Under the pieces are notes generated by a model. The model was not told the origin of the DNA and did not search any database. It saw only the letters and a list, made by a program, of their open reading frames with translations. The position numbers were made by a program, and so were the translations under genes. A stretch of DNA of 50,086 bases from Plastoroseomonas hellenica (GTDB taxonomy: Bacteria; Pseudomonadota; Alphaproteobacteria; Acetobacterales; Acetobacteraceae), in the NCBI RefSeq assembly GCF_018129085.1, contig NZ_JAAGBB010000044.1, positions 1-50,086 on the forward strand, written 5' to 3'. Below, piece after piece: positions 23,809 through 31,570 of the stretch; within the stretch, counting starts at the first letter, position 1, and the number at the start of each line of letters is the position of its first letter.

Positions 23809-23812
23809 GCCG

Positions 23813-24805
23813 CTACTCCACGCGGACATTGGCGCGGCGCACCACCTCGCCCCATTTCCGGATCTCGCCCTCCACGAAGCGGGCGAAGCCCTCGGGCGAG
23901 GTGCCGCCATCCGGCGTCAGGTCCGGCGTCATGCCGCCGAGCTCGGCGAGCCGCCGCGCCGTCTCCGGCTCCTTGATCACGGCGTTCATCTCGGTGGACA
24001 GGCGATCGACGATCGGGCGCGGGAGGCGCGCCGGCGCCTGCAATCCGAACCAGGCCGTCGCCTCGACGCCCGGAAAGCCGGCCTCGGCGGTCGTCGGCAC
24101 CTCGGGCAAAGCGGGGCTCCGGGTCGCGGTGGTCATCGCCAGCGGCCGCAGCCGCCCTTCCCTGAGATGGCCGATGACGGAGGGCAGGTTGTCCACCGCG
24201 ACCTCGATGCGGCCGGTGATGACCTCCTGCATCATCGGCCCGGCGCCGCGGAAGGGCACATGGAGCAGGTCGATCCCGGCCTCGAGCTTCAGCAGCTCCC
24301 CGGTCATGTGCAGCGAGGTGCCGATGCCGGAGGAGCCGATGTTGAGCTGCCCCGGCCGGGCCTTGGCATAGGTCACCAGCTCCTGCAGCGTCTGCACCGG
24401 CAGGGAATTCGCGACGAAGATGGCGTTCGGCACCCGCAGCAGCAGCCCGATGCTCGCCAGGTCCTCGGGCTTGTAGGGCATGCGCGCGCCATAGAGGGAA
24501 TAGTTGATGGCGCTGCTGCTGATCGTGCACATCAGCAGCGTGTAGCCATCGGGATCGGATTTCGCGACGACATCGGTGCCGAGGTTGCCGCCGGCGCCGG
24601 GCCGGTTCTCCACCACCACGTTCTGGCCGAGACGATGGGTCAGGCGCTCGGCCAGGATCCGGGCCGCGATGTCGGTGGTGCCGGCCGGGGTGAAGGGCAC
24701 GACCAGCCGGATGGTCCGGTTCGGCCAGGCGCCCTGCGCCAGGGCCGGACGGGCCAGCCCGGCGGCCGCGGCGGCACCGAGCAGCCTGCGTCGCGTGGTT
24801 GTCAT
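23813..24805 (-). CDS. Tripartite tricarboxylate transporter receptor (Bug/TctC), triplet member 1
   Basis: 330 residues; signal peptide with a triple-Arg motif (MTTTRRRLLGAAAAAGLARPALAQ), suggesting Tat export. Bug fold with 'WPNRTIRLVVPFTPAGTTD' and RPGAGGNLG. It is the first gene of the three-receptor operon and diverges from the glucan exporter gene 139 bases away. No regulator is next to it. A further upstream in-frame ATG would add a non-signal extension and is rejected. Confidence 0.88.
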   Translation of the reverse strand: MTTTRRRLLGAAAAAGLARPALAQGAWPNRTIRLVVPFTPAGTTDIAARILAERLTHRLGQNVVVENRPGAGGNLGTDVVAKSDPDGYTLLMCTISSSAINYSLYGARMPYKPEDLASIGLLLRVPNAIFVANSLPVQTLQELVTYAKARPGQLNIGSSGIGTSLHMTGELLKLEAGIDLLHVPFRGAGPMMQEVITGRIEVAVDNLPSVIGHLREGRLRPLAMTTATRSPALPEVPTTAEAGFPGVEATAWFGLQAPARLPRPIVDRLSTEMNAVIKEPETARRLAELGGMTPDLTPDGGTSPEGFARFVEGEIRKWGEVVRRANVRVE

Positions 24806-24944
24806 CGCGTCATTCCTCCCTTTGTTGAGAGCAAGAGTGGCGTGGCGCGTCCCCCGCCGCAAGCAAGCCGAGCGCGTGGCGGGTTGTGCCGCGGCGCCGG
24901 GCTTGGCAATCAGGCTGCGCGCAGAGCCCGGGGATCAAGGCAGG

Positions 24945-26726
24945 ATGCGGTTCGTGAAACTCTATGGCCGGGTGCTCGGCCTGCTGGCGCCGGATCGCGC
25001 GGTGGCGTTCGGGCTGGCCGCCGCCGCGCTGGCGCTGGCCGGGCTCCAGTTCCTGGAACCCGTGCTGTTCGGCCGGGTGGTCGATGTGCTCTCGCAGGCC
25101 AACCGCCTGACCCCGGCCGAGGTCTGGACGCAGGCGCTGTCGCTGCTGGTCCTCTGGGTCTCGGTCGGGCTCTCCGGGATCGGCGCCAATGTCGCCGTCT
25201 CCCTGCTGTCGGACCGGATGGCGCACCGCAACCGGCTGGTGGTGATGCACCGCTACTTCCAGCACGTGCTGGCGCTGCCGCTCTCCTTCCACGGCGACAC
25301 CCAGTCGGGGCGGCTGATGAAGGTGATGCTGGTCGGCACGGACAACCTGTTCGGCCTCTGGCTGTCCTTCTTCCGCGAACACCTGACCACCTTCATCGCG
25401 GCCCTGGTGCTGCTGCCGCTGACGCTCGCCATGAACTGGCGGCTGGCGCTGCTGCTGATCGTGCTGGTGGCGGTCTTCTGCAGCCTCTCGGCCTATGTCA
25501 TCCGCCGCACCCAGGGCGCGCAGGAGATGGTGGAGGGGCTGCATTCCCGCCTCGCAGGCAATGCCCAGGACGCGCTGTCCAACGTCGTCGTGGTGCAGAG
25601 CTTCACGCGCCTGGCGTCGGAGGCGCGGCTGTTCGGGGACATCATGAAGCAGGTGCTGGATCACCAATTCCCGGTGCTGAATTGGTGGGCGGTGGTCGCG
25701 GTGCTGACCCAGGCGGCCTCGACCGTGACGGTCATCCTGATCTTCGTGCTCGGCACCATGCTGCACATGCAGGGGCAGGCGACGGTCGGCGAGATCGTCT
25801 CCTTCATGGGTTTCGCGACCCTGCTGATCGGCAAGCTGCAGGGGGCGGTCGGCTTCGTCTCCCGCCTGGTGTTCCAGATGCCGAGCCTCGAGGAGCTGTT
25901 CCAGGTGCTGGATACGGTCAGCTCGGTGCCGGAGCGGCCGGATGCCCGCGACATCGGCCGCAGCGCCGGCGCCGTCGCCTTCGAGAACGTGGCCTTCGCC
26001 TATCCCGGCGGCCCGCGCATCCTGCGCGATATCAGCTTCCAGGCCCCGCCCGGCCGCACCGTCGCCCTGGTCGGCCAGACCGGCGCCGGCAAATCGACCG
26101 CCATGGCGCTGCTGCAGCGCCTCTGGGACCCGGTCGAAGGCCGCATCACCCTCGATGGGCATGACCTGCGCGACCTCACCTTGCAATCGCTGCGGCGCAA
26201 CATCGGCGTGGTGTTCCAGGAGAGCATGCTGTTCAACCGCACCATCCGGGAGAACCTGCAGGTCGGCCGCCCCGACGCGACCCAGGAGGAGATCGAGCGC
26301 GCCTGCCGGCTGGCCGAGGCGCATGATTTCATCCTCCGCCAGCCCCAGGGCTACGACACCATGATCGGGGAACGCGGCAGCACCCTCTCGGGCGGCCAGC
26401 GCCAACGGCTTGCGATCGCGCGCGCGCTGCTGAAGGACCCGCCGGTGCTGATCCTGGACGAGGCGACCAGCGCGCTCGACGCCGCGACCGAGGCGCGGGT
26501 GCAGAAGGCGCTGGCGGCGCTGATGGCCGGCCGGACGACCTTCATCATCGCCCATCGCCTGTCGACCGTGCGCGACGCGGACGAGATCCTGGTCTTCGCG
26601 CAGGGCCAGGTCGCGGAACGCGGCCCCTTCACCGATCTGGTCCGGCAGGGGGGCATTTTCGCGGAATTGGTGAGCACCCAGCTCACGCCGACACCGCCGC
26701 CTGTGCCATTGCCCGCGAGCGAATGA
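24945..26726 (+). CDS. ndvA: Cyclic beta-glucan ABC exporter (NdvA/ChvA type)
   Basis: 593 residues, the NdvA/ChvA length (about 588). A six-helix ABC membrane domain (about 15-320) is fused to an ATPase domain. Walker A GQTGAGKST lies near 377-385, the signature LSGGQRQRLAIARALL near 481, Walker B 'VLILDEATSALD' near 501, and the H-loop in 'FIIAHRLSTV'. The opening 'FVKLYGRVLGLLAPDR...FLEPVLFGRVVDVL' is typical of the glucan exporter branch rather than MsbA. It would export cyclic beta-1,2-glucan to the periplasm as a homodimer. No glucan synthase (NdvB) is in the window. The start is chosen at MRFVKLYG. Confidence 0.85.
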   Translation: MRFVKLYGRVLGLLAPDRAVAFGLAAAALALAGLQFLEPVLFGRVVDVLSQANRLTPAEVWTQALSLLVLWVSVGLSGIGANVAVSLLSDRMAHRNRLVVMHRYFQHVLALPLSFHGDTQSGRLMKVMLVGTDNLFGLWLSFFREHLTTFIAALVLLPLTLAMNWRLALLLIVLVAVFCSLSAYVIRRTQGAQEMVEGLHSRLAGNAQDALSNVVVVQSFTRLASEARLFGDIMKQVLDHQFPVLNWWAVVAVLTQAASTVTVILIFVLGTMLHMQGQATVGEIVSFMGFATLLIGKLQGAVGFVSRLVFQMPSLEELFQVLDTVSSVPERPDARDIGRSAGAVAFENVAFAYPGGPRILRDISFQAPPGRTVALVGQTGAGKSTAMALLQRLWDPVEGRITLDGHDLRDLTLQSLRRNIGVVFQESMLFNRTIRENLQVGRPDATQEEIERACRLAEAHDFILRQPQGYDTMIGERGSTLSGGQRQRLAIARALLKDPPVLILDEATSALDAATEARVQKALAALMAGRTTFIIAHRLSTVRDADEILVFAQGQVAERGPFTDLVRQGGIFAELVSTQLTPTPPPVPLPASE

Positions 26727-26904
26727 CCTTGGGCGATTGATCGACGCAACATTCTTGCCGCTTGAAATGCGGCGGGGCTCGGCTCAGGTTACCTTTCTGC
26801 AATCCGGGCGCGTTCTCGGGAGCCGCCTGGGCAGTTTGTCTGGCGAGCAGCTTCGCGCCTCCGGGCGATAGCGCCCTGCGGCGATCTGCTCTTGGGAGGC
26901 CCGC

Positions 26905-27336
26905 ATGACCATTGCGTCCATTCTGGCCCACAAAGATTCTCGCGTCGTCTCGGTCGGACCGGGAGAGGATGCGGTGGCGATTGCGGGGACCCTTGCCCGG
27001 CATCGGATCGGCGCCGTGCTGGTACGTGACGGTGGCGGCGCGTTGCTCGGCATCTTGTCGGAGCGTGACATCGTGCGCGCGCTGGCCAAGGAGGGGCCGG
27101 TGGCGCTGTCGATGACCGCGCGCCAGTTGATGACCGCGGACATCCACACGGTGCGGCCGAACGACACCATCAACCACGCGCTGGCCGAGATGACCGACCG
27201 CCGGATCCGTCACCTGCCGGTGGTGGAGGATGGCATGCTCGTCGGCATGGTCTCGATCGGCGACCTCGTGAAGGCCCGCATCTCCCAGGTGGAGGAGGAG
27301 GCGGAAAGCCTCCGCGCCTTCGTCACGACGGCCTGA
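26905..27336 (+). CDS. CBS domain protein
   Basis: 143 residues made of two CBS motifs (about 8-62 and 76-132) with nothing else; the second contains 'DRRIRHLPVVEDGMLVGMVSIGDLVK'. Such stand-alone pairs bind adenine nucleotides and act as regulators in the cytoplasm. A GGGAGG ribosome binding site lies 6 bases before the ATG. It lies 178 bases after ndvA, with no recognisable element between. The partner protein is unknown. Confidence 0.9.
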   Translation: MTIASILAHKDSRVVSVGPGEDAVAIAGTLARHRIGAVLVRDGGGALLGILSERDIVRALAKEGPVALSMTARQLMTADIHTVRPNDTINHALAEMTDRRIRHLPVVEDGMLVGMVSIGDLVKARISQVEEEAESLRAFVTTA

Positions 27337-27350
27337 TATCTGACCTCAGA

Positions 27351-27500
27351 CGCCGGCGCGCGCATCCGCGCGCTTGGCTTTCGCGCTGTCAGGGCGCACT
27401 GACGAGAACGGTCGGTCGCGCGCGGGGCCGCATGTGCGGCCCCGGAGCATCGCTTCGCTCGCTCCGCGAAAACCAGTGGCGGCCTTGGCCGCGGGAGGCT
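27351..27500 (+). repeat. Structured intergenic repeat, copy A
   Basis: It lies between the convergent CBS and Bug genes. Hairpin 1: GCGCGC stem with ATCC loop (27358-27363 with 27368-27373), then CTTGGC. Hairpin 2: GGGGCCGC with loop ATGT (27424-27431 with 27436-27443), then CGGAGCATCG. Hairpin 3: 27479-27484 with 27487-27492. The first 38 bases match copy B at 37 of 38 positions (27351-27388 against 48479-48516), and 27414-27431 matches 48543-48560 exactly. A separate 8-bp hairpin follows at 27504-27521 and probably acts as a terminator for the converging genes. Confidence 0.75.
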
Positions 27501-27503
27501 CTC

Positions 27504-27521
27504 CGGAGGGCTCGCCCTCCG
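27504..27521. terminator. Hairpin at the 3' end of repeat copy A
   Basis: CGGAGGGC (27504-27511) pairs with 27514-27521 around a two-base TC loop. It lies 20 bases before the stop codon of the convergent Bug gene (27541) and may terminate either strand. No T-tract. Confidence 0.45.
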
Positions 27522-27540
27522 AAGCCTTGGCGGAGGAGGG

Positions 27541-28500
27541 TCAGCGCCGCACGGCAGCGCGCAGCGCATCCAGTACGGCGTCCATCGCGGCCTGGAAGCC
27601 GGGGCCGTCGAGGTAGCCGTCCATCGCGCCGGTGCGCTCCAGGAAGGTGTTCCAGCCCCGCCCGCGCATGCCCTGCCGGAAACGGTCATGCAGAGAAGCG
27701 ATGACGGCATCCGGCGTGCGGGCGGGCGCGGAGAGGCCCTTCATGTTCTCGACGACGACATCCCAGCCCATCTCGCGCAGCGTCGGCACATCCTGATAGG
27801 CGCCGCCGAGCCGCTCGGCGGAAGCAACCGCCAGCGGCCGCACCTCGCCGCCCTGCACCAGCCCGGCCATCTCCTCCGGTGCCAGCACCGCCAGGTCGAC
27901 AGTGCCCGAGAGCAGCGCCTGCAGGCCCGGCGCGCCGCCCGTGAAGGGCACGTGCAGCAACTCCACCCCGGCGGCGCGGGCGAAGAGCAGCACCACCGCG
28001 TGGTAGATCGAGCCGAGGCCGGAGGAGGCGTGGGAGACCGATTCCGGCGCGCGCTTCGCCGCCTCCACCAGCGCCCGGATATCGCCGAAGCGCCCGCCCC
28101 GTTTGGCGACCAGCAGCAGCGGCTGCCGGGTCAGCCGGATGATCGCCTTGAAGGAGGTTTTCGGGTCATAGGGCAGGTCCCGGAAGACCGGCAGCGAGAT
28201 GCTCTCGCTGCCGCCGTTCACCAGCAGGTTCAGCCCGTCGGGCGGCAGCCCGGCCACGTATTCGGCGGCGATCGCGCCACCGGCGCCCGGGCGGTTCATC
28301 ACCACGAGCGCGGTCGGGAAGCTGGGGGTCGCGGATTCCGCGATCGCCCGAGCTGCCAGATCCGCGCCGCCGCCCGGCGCGAAGCCGACGATGATCTGGA
28401 TCGGCCGCGCCGGCTGCCATTGCGCCCGCGCGGGTGCCGCGGCGAGGCTCGCGCCGGCCAGGCCGGCGGCGCCGTTGATGATGCTCCTGCGTCCAATCAC
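27541..28500 (-). CDS. Tripartite tricarboxylate transporter receptor (Bug/TctC) with GTG start
   Basis: 319 residues from a GTG at 28500 (VIGRRSIINGAAGLAGASLAAAPARAQ), preceded by a strong GGGAGAG ribosome binding site; no ATG gives a signal peptide. Bug family: 'WQPARPIQIIVGFAPGGGAD' and NRPGAGGAIAAEY in the ligand loop. It is more diverged than the others (for example 'ESISLPVFRDLPYDPKTSF'). It is divergent from the amidohydrolase gene (84 bases), so receptor and enzyme may be co-regulated. Confidence 0.85.
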   Translation of the reverse strand: MIGRRSIINGAAGLAGASLAAAPARAQWQPARPIQIIVGFAPGGGADLAARAIAESATPSFPTALVVMNRPGAGGAIAAEYVAGLPPDGLNLLVNGGSESISLPVFRDLPYDPKTSFKAIIRLTRQPLLLVAKRGGRFGDIRALVEAAKRAPESVSHASSGLGSIYHAVVLLFARAAGVELLHVPFTGGAPGLQALLSGTVDLAVLAPEEMAGLVQGGEVRPLAVASAERLGGAYQDVPTLREMGWDVVVENMKGLSAPARTPDAVIASLHDRFRQGMRGRGWNTFLERTGAMDGYLDGPGFQAAMDAVLDALRAAVRR

Positions 28501-28584
28501 GGCCGCTCTCTCCCTTGTGTTCTTGTATCCGCATATAGACGGCGGCGACGGCAGCCGCCACACGGGATGGACGGAGGACACCAG

Positions 28585-29424
28585 ATGACCATCCCGCCCC
28601 GCCTGCCCGTGCCGCCCGGCGCAACCGATTGCCACATGCACATCTACGGGCCGCCGGAGCGCTACCCCGTGGCGCCGACCAACCCGACGCCGGTGCCCTT
28701 CGCCTATGACCTCGATGCCTACCGCACGCTGCGGACGGCGCTCGGCCTTACCCGCACCGTGGTGGTGCAGCCGACCGCCTATGGCGCCGACAATGCCTGC
28801 ACCCTCGATGCCGTCGCCGCACTCGGCGCCGATACGGCACGCGCCGTCGTGGCGGTGACGCCGGAGACCCCGGTCGCGGAGCTGGAACGCCTGCACGCCG
28901 CCGGCGCCCGCGGCGCAAGGGCCTTCCTGATGAAGGGCGGCGTGGTGCCGTGGGAGCGGCTGCACGCACTGGCCGCCCATGTCGCGCCGCTCGGCTGGCA
29001 TGTGCAGCTCCAGTTCGATGGCGGCGAGATGGAAGCGCGGGAGGCCGCGATCCGCGGCCTGCCTTGCCCGGTGGTGATCGACCATGTCGGCCGCTTCCAC
29101 GACCCGGTGCCGCCGGACGCGCCGCCGGTGCGCGCCTTGCGGCGGCTGCTGGCGACCGGGCGCGTCTGGGTGAAGCTCTCCTCGCCCTACGGCGTCTCGC
29201 GCAGCGGGCCGCCCGACTATGCCGATGTCGCCGCCATCGCCCGCGCCCTGGTGGCCACCGCGCCGGAACGCCTGGTCTGGGGCTCCAACTGGCCGCATCC
29301 GAACGAGGCGGAGCCGAAGCCGGCGGTGGCGCCGCTGCTCGATCTGCTCGGCGCCTGGACGCCGGACGCGGCGACCCGCCGCGCCATCCTGGTCGACAAC
29401 CCGGCGCAGCTCTACGGCTTCTAA
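28585..29424 (+). CDS. Amidohydrolase family protein (lactonase/lactone isomerase type)
   Basis: 279 residues. COG3618-type amidohydrolase (PF04909): the HxH metal motif is H17/H19 in 'DCHMHIYGP', 'VVIDHVGRF' follows mid-protein, and 'WGSNWPHPNE' lies near residues 236-245. In 2-pyrone-4,6-dicarboxylate lactonase the last motif carries a catalytic Asp (DWPH); here it is Asn. Members of this branch hydrolyse or isomerise sugar-acid or pyrone lactones. The strong GGAGG site supports the ATG at 28585. It is divergent from a Bug receptor, so the pair may handle one carboxylate or lactone. Confidence 0.8.
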   Translation: MTIPPRLPVPPGATDCHMHIYGPPERYPVAPTNPTPVPFAYDLDAYRTLRTALGLTRTVVVQPTAYGADNACTLDAVAALGADTARAVVAVTPETPVAELERLHAAGARGARAFLMKGGVVPWERLHALAAHVAPLGWHVQLQFDGGEMEAREAAIRGLPCPVVIDHVGRFHDPVPPDAPPVRALRRLLATGRVWVKLSSPYGVSRSGPPDYADVAAIARALVATAPERLVWGSNWPHPNEAEPKPAVAPLLDLLGAWTPDAATRRAILVDNPAQLYGF

Positions 29425-29436
29425 GGCAGAGCCAAC

Positions 29437-29997
29437 CTACCGGGTCGCTCCGGGGACCCAGACCACATCCGCGGCGCCATTGTCGTTGAGGCGCCGCGAC
29501 AGCACGAAAAGATGGTCGGACAGGCGGTTCAGGTAGCGCACCGCCGCCGGGTTCAGCGGTTCCGCGGCGGCAAGCGTCACCACCCGTCGCTCCGCCCGTC
29601 GCGCCACGGTGCGCGCGACATGCGCGGCCGCCGCACTGGCGGTGCCGCCGGGCAGCACGAAGCTGCGCAGCGGCGGGATCGCCGCGTTCATCGCAGCGAC
29701 CTCCGCCTCCAGCCGCAGGCACTGCGCATCCGTGACGCGCAGGCAGTCCTCGCCGATCCCCGGCATGCAGAGATCGGCGCCAAGGTCGAAAAGGTCGTTC
29801 TGCAGCCGCGCGACCATCGCCGCTGTCGCCGCATCCTGCTCCAGATGCAGGCGCAGCACGCCGAGCGCCGCATTGGCCTCGTCCACCGCGCCGATCGCTT
29901 CGATCCGGAGTGTGTCCTTGCGCAGCCGGGTGCCGTCGCCGAGCGAGGTCTCGCCGCCATCGCCGCCGCGCGTCGTGATCACGTCGAGCTTCACCAT
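29437..29997 (-). CDS. Cob(I)yrinic acid a,c-diamide adenosyltransferase (PduO type)
   Basis: 186 residues. PduO-type ATP:cob(I)alamin adenosyltransferase (PF01923). ATP-binding N-terminus 'TRGGDGGETSLGDGTRLRKD' (9-28), 'GAVDEANAALG' (36-46), and 'RYLNRLSDHLFVLSRRLN' near the C-terminus are all present. It attaches the 5'-deoxyadenosyl group to cobalamin or cobyrinic acid diamide in the cytoplasm. It is downstream of the CDF transporter and DUF1772 gene in the same direction, and one operon away from cobalamin-dependent metH. Confidence 0.92.
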   Translation of the reverse strand: MVKLDVITTRGGDGGETSLGDGTRLRKDTLRIEAIGAVDEANAALGVLRLHLEQDAATAAMVARLQNDLFDLGADLCMPGIGEDCLRVTDAQCLRLEAEVAAMNAAIPPLRSFVLPGGTASAAAAHVARTVARRAERRVVTLAAAEPLNPAAVRYLNRLSDHLFVLSRRLNDNGAADVVWVPGATR

Positions 29998-30024
29998 CGC
30001 ACCGTTCCCCGCAGCAGAACCAGA

Positions 30025-30909
30025 TTACAGCACGACCACGCCGTGATGCTTCGCCTTGCCCTCGGGCTCGACATGGATGGTGATGACGGCATCGCCGATC
30101 TCGGCCTTCAGCGCGGCCTCGATGCGGTCGCAGATCGCATGCGCGGCGTTTACGCTGGTCTCGCCACCGACCACCAGGTGGAACTCGACGAAGGTGAAGC
30201 GGCCGGCCTGGCGGGTGCGCAGGTCATGTGCCTCGATCGCGCCATCCGCCTTGGTCGCGACGATGCTGCGGATGCGCGCGAGCTGGTCCTGCGGCACGGC
30301 TTCGTCCATCAGCCCGCCCACGCTCTCCCGCACCACGCTCCATCCGGACCAGAGGATGTTCAGCGCGGTCAGCGCCGCCATCAGCGGGTCGAACCACAGG
30401 ATCCCGGTCGTGAAGACCAGACCGAGGCCGACCAGCACGCCGGCGGAGGTCACCACGTCGGAGACCAGGTGCCGGCCATCCGCCATCAGGGCCGGGCTGC
30501 GCAGCCTGCGCCCGGCGCGCAGCAGCGTGACGGCCCAGGCGGCGTTCGCGACGGTCGCCGCGATCGCGACACCAATGCCGATGGCGCTTGCCTCCGGCGC
30601 GCGGGGACGCTGCACCGCGCCCCAGGCCTCGTTCAGGATCAGCAGCGCCGCCACGATGATCAGCACCCCAGCCAGCACGGCGGAGAAATACTCGGCCTTG
30701 GCATGGCCATAAGGGTGGTTCGCGTCCGGCGGCATCTGGCTGAAGCGCACCGCCAGCAGCGCCGCCATCGAGGTCGCGACGTTCACCACGCTCTCCAGCG
30801 CATCGGCGAAGAGTGCCACGCTGCCGGTGAGCCACCAGGCGCCGGCCTTGAGCAGCAGCACCAGGATCGCGACGGCGACGCTGCCGGCAGCGAGCTTTGC
30901 CGGCGTCAT
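30025..30909 (-). CDS. Cation diffusion facilitator family transporter
   Basis: 294 residues: six membrane helices (PF01545) and a C-terminal cytoplasmic domain from about residue 205. 'GSVALFADALESVVN' is the helix-2 segment and 'DGRHLVSDVVTSAGVLVG' carries the HxxxD metal site of helix 5. It exports divalent cations (Zn, Fe, Mn or Co) from the cytoplasm by proton antiport. The ATG overlaps the stop of the DUF1772 gene by four bases. The next gene is the cobalamin adenosyltransferase, 27 bases on, so a link to cobalt handling is possible but unproven. Confidence 0.9.
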   Translation of the reverse strand: MTPAKLAAGSVAVAILVLLLKAGAWWLTGSVALFADALESVVNVATSMAALLAVRFSQMPPDANHPYGHAKAEYFSAVLAGVLIIVAALLILNEAWGAVQRPRAPEASAIGIGVAIAATVANAAWAVTLLRAGRRLRSPALMADGRHLVSDVVTSAGVLVGLGLVFTTGILWFDPLMAALTALNILWSGWSVVRESVGGLMDEAVPQDQLARIRSIVATKADGAIEAHDLRTRQAGRFTFVEFHLVVGGETSVNAAHAICDRIEAALKAEIGDAVITIHVEPEGKAKHHGVVVL

Positions 30910-31403
30910 TCGCGCGCCGCCTGCACGGCCGCGGCGGCAAGCGCCAGGAAGGCGGCGGTCGCGGCCGCGGTGCGCAGGTGATTCCAGGCGGTCCAGGGCG
31001 CGGCATAGGCGCGCCAGACCGCATCGGCCTCGCTCGGTGCCGGACGCACGGCGTCGAGGCCGGCATTCAGCGGCAGGTTGACCGCGAAGGTCACCACCAG
31101 GACGCCCGCGACATAGATCGCGGCCGCCAGCAGGGCCAGCAGCGCCGCGGTGCGCAGCCCCATGGCGAAGGCGAGCACGCCCGCCAGCAGGGCGAGCGGC
31201 GCCGGCCCAAGGAAGACGAAGAGGAAGCCCGGCGTGCGGATGCCGGCATTGACCGCGCGCATCGCCGCGATCGCGGCCTCAGCCGGCGCCGCGCCGAAGC
31301 CGGGCATGACCGTGAAGGACCAGGACCAGAAGAAGCCGGCGCTCCACGCCGCCGCCAGCAGGCCGAGCGCAAAGGCCGCGATCAGCATCGGCAGCATCGC
31401 CAT
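30906..31403 (-). CDS. DUF1772 (anthrone oxygenase-like) membrane protein
   Basis: 165 residues, four hydrophobic segments. Conserved features of DUF1772 (PF08592) are 'GFFWSWSFTVMPGF', 'AAMRAVNAGIRTPGF', 'NLPLNAGLD' and the C-terminal 'W..YAAPWTAWNHLRTAA'. Bacterial members have no firm function; fungal ones are anthrone oxygenases. It is the first gene of the leftward DUF1772-CDF-adenosyltransferase group, after a 167-base leader. ATG 31397 is an alternative start. Confidence 0.78.
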   Translation of the reverse strand: MAMLPMLIAAFALGLLAAAWSAGFFWSWSFTVMPGFGAAPAEAAIAAMRAVNAGIRTPGFLFVFLGPAPLALLAGVLAFAMGLRTAALLALLAAAIYVAGVLVVTFAVNLPLNAGLDAVRPAPSEADAVWRAYAAPWTAWNHLRTAAATAAFLALAAAAVQAARE

Positions 31404-31530
31404 CCGCCCCCGGGCGCAGTGGTTGTTCGCGAAGGGCCTTCTAGCGACCAGAGGTCAGGCGGGAAAGTCCCACACGCCGCGGCAGAATTGCGGAGCGGAC
31501 GCTGCAAGATGCAGCCTGGGGCACAATTCC

Positions 31531-31560
31531 GGGAAGGCCGCCGGATCCCGCGGCCTTCCC
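31531..31560 (-). terminator. metH terminator
   Basis: A perfect 11-bp stem (GGGAAGGCCGC at 31531-31541 with 31550-31560) with an 8-base loop, 10 bases after the metH stop. A smaller stem, GCTGC-AAGAT-GCAGC, follows at 31501-31515. The rest of 31404-31530 looks structured but matches no riboswitch I recognise. Confidence 0.7.
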
Positions 31561-31570
31561 CTGACAGGCC

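Noticed and set aside
21793-24805. Complete tripartite tricarboxylate transporter locus
   Set aside because: Three receptors are present but no TctA (12-helix) or TctB (4-helix) genes; neighbours are a protease and an ABC exporter.
24810-26555. Long minus-strand frame opposite the glucan exporter
   Set aside because: No recognisable domain; the plus strand encodes a complete ABC exporter with all motifs.
31404-31530. Possible cobalamin riboswitch before the DUF1772/CDF/adenosyltransferase genes
   Set aside because: Looked for the B12-box-like conserved core; only unrelated stems are visible, so it is listed as structured leader only.
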